Part shown: positions 1-9,447 of the stretch, one piece after another
How the letters are laid out: each line of letters begins with the position of its first letter
How positions within the stretch are numbered: position 1 is the stretch's first letter
Assembly (NCBI GenBank): GCA_034769895.1
Contig: CM068367.1
Location: 120,503,927-120,567,926 of the forward strand
DNA from: Magicicada septendecula
Taxonomy: Eukaryota > Arthropoda > Insecta > Hemiptera > Cicadidae
Length of the DNA stretch: 64,000 bases
Reading direction: 5' to 3'
Position numbers and translations under genes: made by a program
The notes under the pieces: model-generated
The model's input: only the letters and a program-made list of their open reading frames with translations
The model's database searches: none
What the model was told of the DNA's origin: nothing

Positions 1-146
1 AACATACTGTCACTGCTAATGCAAGAATAATAAGTATAGAGCACCCGCGCGCTTTGCCACTACTCGTGTGAACCATAGCGGTTATAGAGACGTCGCAGTA
101 GCGTTTGGATGTCGCGTGTATGACTTGGCTCGTCTGTCTCTGTTTA
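1..146. other. Flank of the Harbinger insertion, no gene seen
   Basis: This is unique-looking sequence up to the transposon. Its last three bases (144-146, TTA) are the left copy of the target-site duplication. No coding signal was recognised. Confidence 0.6.
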
Positions 147-187
147 GGCAAGGCGCAAATTGAGACACGTATAGCACGTGTGAGGTG
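147..187 (+). repeat. Left terminal inverted repeat of the Harbinger
   Basis: These 41 bp are an exact reverse complement of 3610-3650. The repeat starts directly after TTA (144-146). Similarity stops after position 187, although both subterminal regions are rich in CACGTG-like words that may be transposase or partner-protein binding sites (inference). Confidence 0.95.
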
Positions 188-350
188 GCCTGACACGAGG
201 GACACGACACGTGCGTGCCACACGTGCTGCGTGGGGATCCGCAAATTGAGGCGCAGTTGAAATCAAGACACCCCACGTATCGGTTGTGCGGTGATCTAAA
301 TATTTTAAGGTGCAGTTTGTGGGATCTCGCAACCAATCCAATATTTGAAA

Positions 351-3076
351 ATGTCGGATGCAAGAACCAAACATTTATTATTGTTAAACTTGAATTCTGA
401 ATCAGAATCCGATGATGCTGAAGAAGATATTTTGTTCTCTTTCTTATTAAAAAAAAAAAAAAAAAAATTACCAAATAAGTACATTTTATCAGAGAGAAAT
501 AGGCGTGGACAGTTTAAAATTACTACTATGATGAGTGATGCTGATTTTACCAATTACTTCCGCATGAATCGCAACCAGTTTTTTGATGTTCATGGGATGA
601 TTCAACAAGACATTGACTCAAATGGATGTAATGCTCAAAAGCCGATATCAACAGAGGAAAAACTTGCAGTTTTCTTGAGGTAAGTAATAAATATTTCTAA
701 ATTCAGGTTAAAGCTATTTATTTTATTTTTTTTTACAATCTGTTATGAGAATCAAATGTCTGTACATAGTTAGCCAAAGCGGAAATATCAGGTTGATCTT
801 GGAGGTCTCCACCATGTGGTTGTTGGGGTAATGGGATGTGTGTCTGATCTTGCTGGTCTCGATCTTGTAGTTGTTGGGATATTTGGAAGTGTGTCTGATG
901 GGAATCAGACCAAGCATGAGTGCTGGGAGAGCTTGCAACCGAGTAATTATACGAAGTTAACGATGACGAACTTTGTAGGTTCATAACGTCCTCTTCTGCT
1001 TTTGACACAGCCTGAAAAAGTTGGCCCCTCACCCTATGCTGGTATTGGGGGGGCAAATTTTTTGTTAGCTGGTACATTGAAAGGAAAAAATTGTATAGAG
1101 GGTCGTCTGAAGGATTATCCCTAGATTCCAATTTTCTCCTTTCTTCCTCCCGTTGTTTAGATCTCTCCTCTCGCTTCTGCAGAGACCTCTTCAGCAAACA
1201 ATGCACATCGTCCTGCTTTCTGATTTTTTGTTTTTTGGTGTTGGCTACTGAAGTTTGCTCTAATGTACCCGTCGTTTTTGTGCTGGATTCTTCAACTTTG
1301 TCTTCTTCAACATCTGCATTGTTGGATTGTTCATGATTCGAGGAACAATGCTCCCCTTCTACATTTTCGGAGTCCAAAATTTCATTGCTTAGGGGTAGTG
1401 CCGATGAATGTTGTGAATCGTCATCGCTGTCGTTAACGTTTCCTTCACGGGGTCCAGCAGACATAAAACTTTCCAAAAACGTCATTTGCTTCTGAAACCG
1501 CCAAGGTCTAATGTTTTCAGGAGCAGCACCACTTTTAAGAGATTTCATTTGTCGCCGTCGTGCGTCTCGATAAGAATTTCTCAACTTGAGCCACATCGTT
1601 TTCGCTGCTTCACCTGAAACAAATACTTATTATGGATCCACATCTATTACATTACATACATCAACTATGACATATATGCAAACAAATTAATTTTAATAGA
1701 TATTGTAAATACCTTTTTTGCAAACAAATTAATTTTAATAGATATTGTAAATACCTTTTTTTTTTTCTTTCTTTGGCTTATGGTTTACCAGCACTTTTTA
1801 AAAATGCTTTACACAAATTAAAAAGTGCTGGTAAACCATAAGCCAAAGAAAGAAAAAAAAGAAGATAATTAAAGCACAGCATAGGAATAAATAAACTGTA
1901 AATACCATATTATGACAAATAAAAATGAAGGAAGAAAATAAAAGAAAAAAAATTGTTAACTACAACACAAGGTTTTCCCAATGTCGCTCTTGTAGGTTAG
2001 TTGCTAGAGCTTTGGACTAGTAATCCAGTAGACGTAAGTTCAATCCCCACCTCGGGGGTAGGTACAACTTTTTTCTTTTATGTTCTTTCTTTATGGTAAT
2101 TCACGTTAATATTACATAATACATATATAATGTACGATAATCAATTTTAATAATTTTGTTTCCTTTCAGATATTTGGCTTCTGGAGACAGCTACAAAAGT
2201 ATTGCTTATAACTACCTGTTGGGAGATCGAACAGTGTCTAATATTGTCCAAGAAGTAGCTACCGCTATATGGAATAATATGCAACCAGTCTATTTAGCCG
2301 AACCCAAAACAGAAACATGGAAATCTATAGCTTTACGGTTTGAGGATAGATGGCAATTTCCACACTGCGTCGGTGCTGTCGACGGAAAACATATTGTTAT
2401 TAAAAAACCAGGCAAAAGTGGATCATCATACTTTAACTATAAACATACATTCTCTATTATTTTAATGGCAACAGTGGACGCGGATTATAAATTTATCACA
2501 ATAGATATTGGAGCGATGGGAAGATTTAGCGATGGAAATGTATTTGCAAGTAGTGGATTGGGCAAGAAAATGATCAAACACACTATACTACTTCCCAATC
2601 CTGAACAAATACCTACGATTGCCGAGCCTCTGCCGTATGTTTTTGTTGGAGACGAGGCTTTTCCTTTATCGGAAAATCTAATGAGACCATATCCAAGAAG
2701 GCAAGTAACTGGAAATTATCAACACCAAGTTTTCAATGCACGACTTTCTCGAGCTCGGCAAACAGTGGAATGTGCCTTCGGTATACTGTCTTCGCGGTTT
2801 CGCGTATTCCGAAGACCATTTGAAAGTAAAGTGGACACTGTGAGAGATGTAGTAAAAGCCGCTTGTGTTTTGCACAACTACTTACGACCCTCAGCCCTGG
2901 TAGAAGATGTAAATGATATCGAACAGCTGCCACAAACTCAACTGTTACATGTTCAAGGAAACAGGGCGAGAACTTCATTAGCTGCATTTAGAGTCAGGGA
3001 TAGTTTTACGGAATATTTTAACAATTGTGGGGCACTTCCTTGGCAACATCAATCCGTTATGCTTGGAAAGTATTGA
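351..3076 (+). CDS. Harbinger DDE transposase, two exons (351-679, 2170-3076), 411 aa
   Basis: This is the DDE nuclease that cuts and rejoins transposon ends. Exon 1 starts at ATG 351 and ends at a GTAAGT donor (680). Exon 2 starts after a TTTCAG acceptor at 2170. The 329 and 907 nt join in frame to give 411 codons plus TGA. A helix-turn-helix-like stretch spans about residues 107-140 (FLRYLASGDSYKS across the splice). The DDE_Tnp_4-type catalytic residues are visible as D181 in AVDGKH, D271 in VGDEAFPL and E310 in VECAFG. AATAAA lies at 3157. Exon 1 contains an 18-A run coding six lysines, a likely slippage site. The 1490-nt intron contains the coding exon 2 of the antisense MADF gene. No stop or frameshift is seen, so the protein may be functional. 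Confidence 0.93.
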
Positions 3077-3344
3077 CAATATAGTGCTTATCACTTTAGG
3101 TTATGTATTTTCTATAAAAATGTAATTTTTATGTACGAATAGAAACCATTTGTGACAATAAAAATAAAAAGTACTAGTATTTAAAACTATAATGAATGTA
3201 TTTTAACTTACCTTCTAAATTTAGATCTGTCGCAATATCCTGCCAAATCCGGGTTTTCAACTTTGTTTTCATGTAGTTGGCATGTTTTGTGTCGTAAAGC
3301 TCCGGGTTTTTTCTTACCGCCTCTATTATCTTCTCTTCTGACAT
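733..3344 (-). CDS. Harbinger MADF-BESS accessory protein, two exons (3344-3212, 1613-733), 337 aa
   Basis: This is the second Harbinger protein, a MADF/Myb-like DNA-binding partner known in this superfamily to help bring transposase to DNA and the nucleus. On the - strand it starts at ATG 3344. Exon 1 ends at 3212 before GTAAGT, and exon 2 begins at 1613 after TTTCAG. The phase-1 junction gives ...DLNLE-GEAAKTMWLKLR..., a continuous MADF domain over about residues 1-95 (ELYD, W..I, W..LR..Y, RPW..Q..FL). An acidic Ser/Asn-rich linker follows, then a Lys/Arg/Glu-rich helix. A BESS-like motif sits at about residues 214-253 (DDPLYNFFLSMYQL...LPPQYQ). An antisense AATAAA lies just beyond the stop, near 717-722. 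The 1598-nt intron contains the whole second exon of the transposase. Confidence 0.9.
1678..1761. repeat. Two tandem 42-bp copies in the Harbinger introns
   Basis: Two identical copies (1678-1719 and 1720-1761) begin GCAAACAAATT and end in CCTTTTTT. They lie outside both coding exons, in sequence that is intronic for both genes. The exact identity suggests a recent slippage duplication. Confidence 0.9.
1759..1860. repeat. 42-bp-arm foldback (hairpin) in the Harbinger
   Basis: The left arm 1759-1800 and right arm 1819-1860 are reverse complements, including GGTTTACCAGCACTTTTTA, with an 18-nt spacer. It could be a solo foldback element or a replication-generated inverted duplication. It lies in the intron of both interlocked genes, so it would form a hairpin in either pre-mRNA. 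Confidence 0.9.
1988..2065 (+). repeat. Degraded tRNA-like sequence (Thr AGT-like anticodon arm)
   Basis: An A-box-like stretch (TTAGTTGCTAGAGC) is followed by an anticodon arm TTGGA-CTAGTAA-TCCAG, whose seven-base loop would carry anticodon AGT. A B-box word, GTTCAATCC, follows. The T stem pairs poorly and no clean acceptor stem is seen, so it is more likely a tRNA pseudogene or SINE head than a working tRNA gene. Confidence 0.4.
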
Positions 3345-3348
3345 CTTT

Positions 3349-3450
3349 CGATGATAAAACGACGACGATGATCTGAACGAAGGACAAAACAGACAACGGC
3401 GATGATAAAACGACGACGATGATCTGAACGAAGGATAAAACAGACAACGG
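3349..3450. repeat. Two tandem 51-bp copies upstream of the MADF start
   Basis: The copies 3349-3399 and 3400-3450 differ by one base. They sit between the MADF start codon (3344) and the right terminal repeat, in the presumed promoter or 5' leader of that gene, and contain GACGACGATGATC. Confidence 0.9.
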
Positions 3451-3609
3451 CGATTCACACAAGTGGCACGTGGGATGCGAAAAACTGTGTCTCAACCACA
3501 ACGTCACATGGGTGGGTGGTCACAACGTCACACGTCTAGTCACGTCACTGGTCAATTTGCGCTGATACAATGGTTTCAACAGGATACAAAAACACGTGCT
3601 GTGCTGTGT

Positions 3610-3650
3610 CACCTCACACGTGCTATACGTGTCTCAATTTGCGCCTTGCC
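3610..3650 (-). repeat. Right terminal inverted repeat of the Harbinger
   Basis: These 41 bp are an exact reverse complement of 147-187 and are followed by TTA at 3651-3653, the second copy of the target duplication. Confidence 0.95.
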
Positions 3651-3742
3651 TTAGTCTTCACTGTTTACCTGTGCAGACGGTCCATTTCAAGTGGTCCCAA
3701 AAATACTTGACTGCTTTATCATTTTTTAAGACAATTAATTTT

Positions 3743-4663
3743 ACTACCATCTTCCATTAGGAAATGGAAGTATGGTGATGGCGAAAAAAATCGCGTTCGA
3801 AATACGGGCTGATTCTGATTGTACTACCCTCAAAATATGAAGAAAAGTCATTTTACGAAAAGTGTGTGTAGAATTTTTTTTTGGCGAACGATAACTGCCG
3901 CAAATTCAAACAGAATCAAATAATTGTTTGCATATGTGCCTGAGTTGTAGAGTACTCAAGGTCTATTGATTTTGGTGAAGATCGGTTAAAGGGAAGGGAT
4001 AGTTTACCAGCACCGTTTTATGTTTTAACAAGAGTAATTTCTTCTATGGCGAACGATAACACCGGAAATTCAAACAGAATCAAATAATGTTTTGCATATG
4101 TGCCCGAGTTGTTGAGGACTCAAGGTCTACTGATTTTAGTGAAGATCGGTTAAGGGGAAGGGGTAGTTTTCCTGCAACGTTTTATGCTTCAACAAGAGTA
4201 AAGTACATAATTTTGATGAATAAAGTATCCTGAAAAGAAGGTCATAATAATCCACTGTAGAAATGTAGATGAAATATCTATGATTAAAAAGGGTAGTTGA
4301 AGGGGGAGGGGGTAATTGTCTATAAATGAAAATGATAGTTGAAGGGGGAGGGGATAATTTTTTTATATGCGTACTACATTATCGGCAACAAAGAAGTAGT
4401 TTGTTCTTAAAATTCCTTCCCAGGCTGTTTGGCCGTGGTAAAATGTTTTCTGCAAAACCAGACGTTTCGGCAGTGCCACCGACTGCCATCATCAGCAAAA
4501 ATCGATAACGTAAGGTGGTATACGTTAGTGACCATGGTACTGTGGTTACGGCTGGAGAAAGAAGTAGTTTCTATGGAAATATTTCATTTTGAAAATGATT
4601 TTAAATATACATCTTAGAACATGGAAGTCATGTATGGTCCTCCATACCGATATTTTGTTATGT
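3743..4663 (-). mobile_element. 158-bp-repeat element, copy A (reverse orientation)
   Basis: Read on the - strand, this copy has the same head (ATCGGTATGGAG..CCATACATGACTTCCAT) and tail (CCATCACCATACTTCCATT) as the copies at 56068 and 58208. It holds two internal repeat units (about 3884-4047 and 4048-4200) instead of eight or nine. A GA-rich block with two copies of GTTGAAGGGGGAGGGG and a hammerhead-like PLE fragment lie between head and array. Divergence from the right-hand copies shows it is older. No protein is encoded. Confidence 0.8.
4464..4495 (-). ncRNA. Hammerhead ribozyme-like core
   Basis: On the - strand the order is CTGATGA, a six-base stem (GGCAGT/ACTGCC) with a seven-base loop, then GAAAC. 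These are the conserved hammerhead core boxes around stem II. PLEs are known to carry hammerheads of this kind near their ends. Stems I and III and the cleavage site were not resolved, so activity is unproven. Confidence 0.5.
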
Positions 4664-4917
4664 AGTTGTTCTTCTATATTAAAATAAGTATAACTTATAT
4701 TGTTTTCCCGTTTGTCATGTCTTGTCATAGCGCCCAGTAATCTTATCGTTGACTGTGATTTAAGAAAATGGTTTTAAAAATCACTAATTATATTGTAAAA
4801 AAGAACACTTATGTACGACATTTCAAACTACCATTTTGACCACTCACATTATATCGTGTTTGCTTTTTAACGTTTTTAATTTTCACATACACACGCGCGA
4901 GCGCGTACGCACGCGCG

Positions 4918-4948
<31 letters not shown>

Positions 4949-4987
4949 ATTCTGATGTTAATATCTATTGGAAGGTCTAATAAATAT
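4664..4987. other. Spacer with a mixed CG/CA microsatellite (about 4890-4950)
   Basis: Nothing was recognised except an alternating purine-pyrimidine tract of CG then CA dinucleotides, just upstream of the LTR element. Confidence 0.6.
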
Positions 4988-7007
4988 TGTAACGTTACAT
5001 AACCCGGTCCCAATAAATTAAATCATGATAACATAAAGGTCAGAAATGGGTAACCTATAACTAGCTCTAAATTAAAGTATATCACTAAACATGATAAACA
5101 ATTCGAGTGATATACGGTGCAAAGTGAGTTATAGTGTACTCATTGAGGTAAAAAATGAAAGTGAAGGTAACTTATTACAGAATTGTGCTGTAGGTTTGGG
5201 AATTATAAAACTATGATAGTAGACTATAATGCTACTAACTGATTCTGTATTTTATTAATTTATTGTAATGTTTATATTGTGTAGACCACCAAGTTTAATA
5301 CCTAAGTTAATTTTATATTTTTGCAAATATTTGTGTTAGTATAAGATAACCCAGGGTTAGTTTTTAAAAAAACATAAAAAATTTTAAATATCACAGGATA
5401 ATAAAAAATTAAAATAATACTATGAGGGAAATGGCAACAGGAAGTAGTGCAGTGTAGGAGAGACTAAATAAATAATATATATAAATTTATTTAAAGATAA
5501 TAAAATTATCAAATACTTATATACAAGGTCATAAGAAAATGAACAAAAACTTATTATGTAAACCAAATTGATAAAGAAACCGGAATGGAAAAGAATTATT
5601 TTTCGGTAAATAAAATATAAATTTATAATAATTACAAACTGCCTGTATAATAAAAATACTATGGGTTACTAAGAGTGACGGAAATAACAAGTATTGTTAT
5701 TAATAATAAATTTGGAATAAAACCATAGAGTTGACAAAATGATGCTACTACAATTCTAATAAAATAACCTTTCTGGAACTTTGGAGGAGTGAAAATTAGT
5801 ACAAAATTAACAAGCAACATGACCACTATATAATCATCCATTATTTATCAAAATTAAATGGTTATACTCCTTAAAAAACAGTGAAAGAAAACCTTCTGAT
5901 GATTCAACCTAGTTTCGCCATAGTTCAAGTTGACGATAGAATATGAGCCAGACGGTAATGAAATTATAACTCAAGACGGACCTCACCAGAGAAAAAGCTT
6001 CATTCCAGTAAGAACCATACGAAGAGAGGTAATATAAACATTTCGTTTAATAGTTAACGAAGAAAACGCATTCCGAATGTTGGTATAGAACACGAAACTA
6101 GTCAAATTTAATCACGTTTTTAAAGTAAACAAACGCACGCTGCTCTCTTACGGACATTCCTGGAACTACATACTAAACGAAAAAAGAACAAATTTATTTA
6201 ATATTTTTTCGGTATTTGTAAAGCTTAGTAATTATCCATTTCTGACCATCTCATAACAAAAAGAACTTACCCTTAACCCTGGGGAATTATTAAGAATTAT
6301 ATATTAATAGATGTTTTGAAAATAATGTAAAATTTGGTAAACAAAACCATATATGTTTTTTTCTTTAGACAATTCCATGTTTACTCGATGAAGTCGATAT
6401 TATGTTTTATGTAAGGAAAGATCAATTGTGATACTTGTATTTTGGTGGCAGGAAACAAAAACCAATAATATAAATAAATAATATTATTGAAAAATGATAT
6501 TGAATAATAAAGTGTGTTATAATTTTTGTAGTGGGTAGTTGTAATAGATTTCAGCACAAAAACAGAAGAGATCAACACATCGGATCAGATTTTGCTATAG
6601 TGTAGGCTGGTTGAACTAGGCGTGGAAACTTGTCTCACAATCAGCTGACTTAAATCACAGCGAACAATTTGAAAAATCAGAAATCGTCTAAACCGAGTGT
6701 AAATAATTGGTACTTACTCTCTCTTCCTCATAAGGCTGAACAACTTCCCTCCTTGACCCCAAATCACACACTCTCGATTTCTGTTTAGATTGAGTAACAT
6801 TAAAAAATCCTTTATTTATTTTTTAAAACGTCAGTTATTATAATTCATAAGTGGCGACTGCGGAGAGGCGGAAACTTTAATATCTCAAACCGCGACGTTA
6901 CAAGATTGGCGCATAACAACATTGGGAGCTTAATTAAATAAGACGAACACCCAATAAGCCACATACAAAGTTTTCGCTAAAACCTCTAGAAAAACCGCGA
7001 CGTTACA
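4988..7007 (+). repeat. Left LTR, about 2.02 kb
   Basis: It matches 9448-11475 almost throughout. It begins TGTAACG and ends CGTTACA, which are mutually inverted. It is unusually long for an LTR. Open frames within it are short and unconvincing. Confidence 0.9.
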
Positions 7008-7030
7008 AGATTGGCGCTCAACGTAAAAGG
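6891..7030 (+). promoter_or_regulatory. LTR end and primer-binding-like site, present twice
   Basis: The string CGCGACGTTACAAGATTGGC occurs at 6891, inside the LTR, and again at 6998 at the true LTR/leader junction, 105 bp later. The second copy continues TGGCGCTCAACG, a plausible minus-strand primer site. The inner copy suggests the LTR once ended about 105 bp earlier and absorbed part of the leader (inference). Confidence 0.6.
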
Positions 7031-7103
7031 GCTGTAATTAGAAAAGAATTTTGATATATTTAATAAAAATATATACCAAAAAATCTAATTATCGTCGGCA
7101 GTT

Positions 7104-8231
7104 ATGAGAAAACAAGAAATGCATAATACCCGAGGCAAATCGAAGAAGAGGGCAGAAGAAAAGGAGATTGAAGAAGGTGGACAGGAACAAGAAATAGAGT
7201 TAGTCACGGACAGCGAAATGGAACAACCAATGGGTGATAAAGAAGAAACCGAAGTAATCACAGATACGGACAAGGAAATAGTTGAAGAGGATGCCCAAGG
7301 GGATCAACCAGATAAATCCAACCAAAAAGAAGATATAAGCATACAGGAGATGTTAAGAATTATAATGGAAGGGAATAACAAGATCCAGGAAGATAATAAG
7401 CGAACCAATGAGGAAAATAAAGAAAATTTTAGGAGACAGGAGGAAAAATTGGATAAAATAATTGAAAACTCAAGGAAACAAAATGAAGCCTTGAGCGAAA
7501 AATTTGACAAAGTGGATGAAAGTTTCAGAAAGTTAGAGGAAACAATGGACAGTGGTTTCAAGAAAATGAATGAAAGTTTTAGGAAACAGGAGGAAAACTT
7601 AAAGAGACACCATGAGACATTTATGAAGAAAATGGACAGCGGTTTTAATAATTTGGATAAAACATTAAACAGCACTTCCGAAGGTACTAAAGAAGACCCG
7701 AATGCATTGCTATCTGAAAATAAGAATAGAAAGGACAAGGAGAAGATCCAAACCATGGAAAAGAAGACCAAGGAAATAAGAAAAACATGTAGAAAGAAAA
7801 TAATAAATACAAAGGAAGAATGGGAGATGATTACAGATGGATTAATTAATATATTTAACCTTCCAATTAATGAACAAAGGGAGTTAATTAAGTTTAGATC
7901 TCAATTAAATAGGTCGATGATGGAAGTGTATCAGACAATATCAGTCATATCTTCAAGACGGAATATAACGTTCAAATATTTGGCAAATAATCCAGAGGTA
8001 AAAGGGAATGAAATGAGATTAAATATCAGCAACTATGTTATGTTAGAGGAGGTACAATACTTGTTAGTTAAAAACGAACGAACTATGACGGGAGACCGAT
8101 ACTTAATTAAAGGTTTCGTAGCAGCAAAGTGGGAGAGCCGGATGATAAGGAGATTATCGAGGAGAGAAGTAATTCCGAACACCCCAGTAATCCGAGGAAG
8201 AGGAATAACTGAGTTAATGGACCATGGTTAA
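7104..8231 (+). CDS. Coiled-coil protein of the LTR element, 375 aa
   Basis: This is the only long frame in the internal region, starting at ATG 7104 about 100 bp after the left LTR. Residues about 1-80 are acidic and Lys/Glu rich. Residues about 80-200 are a long coiled coil with recurring FRKQEE, FRKLEE and MDSGF words. Residues about 255-375 form a more globular region (EEWEMITDGL, then RYLIKGFVAAKWESRM). Its position suggests a gag-like structural role, but no zinc knuckle or known capsid motif was seen, so the function is open. The frame looks whole. Confidence 0.7.
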   Translation: MRKQEMHNTRGKSKKRAEEKEIEEGGQEQEIELVTDSEMEQPMGDKEETEVITDTDKEIVEEDAQGDQPDKSNQKEDISIQEMLRIIMEGNNKIQEDNKRTNEENKENFRRQEEKLDKIIENSRKQNEALSEKFDKVDESFRKLEETMDSGFKKMNESFRKQEENLKRHHETFMKKMDSGFNNLDKTLNSTSEGTKEDPNALLSENKNRKDKEKIQTMEKKTKEIRKTCRKKIINTKEEWEMITDGLINIFNLPINEQRELIKFRSQLNRSMMEVYQTISVISSRRNITFKYLANNPEVKGNEMRLNISNYVMLEEVQYLLVKNERTMTGDRYLIKGFVAAKWESRMIRRLSRREVIPNTPVIRGRGITELMDHG

Positions 8232-9447
8232 CCTATGTGATCACAAACCAGAAAAGGGGACTGAAATTCTGAAAACCGACCCAGCAACCCATTGAATAGC
8301 GGATAAAACCCCAAAATTCTAAAAGCATGTAAGGACATCTTACTGAAGTTATTTTGAAACCATATAATTTAAAATAAAAAGATAAAACACCAAGAAAATG
8401 TAAGAGCAGATTATATAATTTAATTATAAATAACTGATTTAAACTGAAATAATGGGAAAAAGTAATATTTTTAATGGTAACAAACAGAAGAAAAATTAAA
8501 TGAACAAAAATAATTGATGGTAATGTGCTCAGATAAGAAGAATAAAGAATAATTTAATGACTCCAATGAAACTGAAGGAGGATGATAATTAATACAATAA
8601 TTAGAATTTCTCGGAATTGAAGATTAGATAAGAAGAAATGATACGGAGCAATATGTCACAAGAAGTAAAGTCAAAAGAATTTTAACATAAGGCCTATTAA
8701 TAATGTTATATGCTATTAGTTAATGGAAAAGAAGAAGGAATCAAGGAGGAGAAGAAATATATAAATAAATGCAAACAGCTACAGTATGAAGAATCCCAAA
8801 AGTGTTTAGTACTAGTCGCTAATTGACTACTACTTATAATTTTTTTATTTTTATGTATTGACCGTAGAAATGTTCCGGCAATAATTTTTATGAGCAGGGA
8901 TGATGTTCCCCTGGTCTCAGAAGGTGTAAGGATGGACAGCGGAGTTATGGACCCAGAGTGGCCACCCGACTGGTACCACCGCACAGGATAGGGAAAAATG
9001 TTAGGGAAATTGAATATTTAAGGGATAATAATTATAAAATAGCTGAAAGGAGTGATATTAGATTCCAGAAGTATAGATGAAGAAAATAGAAGAAAGATAG
9101 CAGACCGAAGCTTAATTGATAAAAATAATTTATAGAAGTAAATAGAAATGAGTGTTAAAACAAGTTTAATATGATTAGTGTGATCAGTCCTTATCAAATA
9201 AAAAGTGGAAGTACCACTACACTGAGAAATAAATAATTGATGAATTTGCCTCCAAGAGAGAGAGAGTAAAGTAAGAAAACAGCAATTACCACCAGTCTGA
9301 GTTACCAGTCAGAGTTTACAACCAGTTTGAAAATGAAACACTATTATGAAGAATAAAACCAAGACTATTAGGAGAATTGAAACAATCAACAATTTATTTT
9401 AATCAACGAGTAGTACCAAAATAAATTTGTTCTAGTGGGGGGTTTTA
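8232..9447 (+). other. 3' internal region of the LTR element, largely non-coding
   Basis: This AT-rich stretch has no recognisable polymerase domain. A GC-richer patch around 8870-8990 contains a short open frame with DPEWPPDWYH, of unknown meaning. The region ends in a polypurine-like tract (about 9436-9447, GTGGGGGG) directly before the right LTR. Confidence 0.6.

Larger units (their letters stand above)
147..3650 (+). mobile_element. Complete PIF/Harbinger DNA transposon, 3504 bp
   Basis: The element is bounded by perfect 41-bp terminal inverted repeats starting GGCAAGGCGC and flanked by a TTA target duplication (144-146 and 3651-3653). The 3-bp TWA-type duplication is the known Harbinger signature. 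Inside are a DDE transposase gene on + and a MADF-BESS gene on -, the standard two-gene set of the superfamily. Both genes are open once one GT-AG intron each is removed. The exact terminal match and open frames suggest a recent insertion, possibly an autonomous copy. Small internal decorations are a 42-bp tandem duplication, a foldback and a degraded tRNA-like stretch in the intronic middle, and a 51-bp tandem duplication near the right end. Confidence 0.95.

Noticed and set aside
7304-7771. 155-codon antisense frame inside the LTR element
   Set aside because: It is the reverse of the coiled-coil coding region and mirrors its composition.
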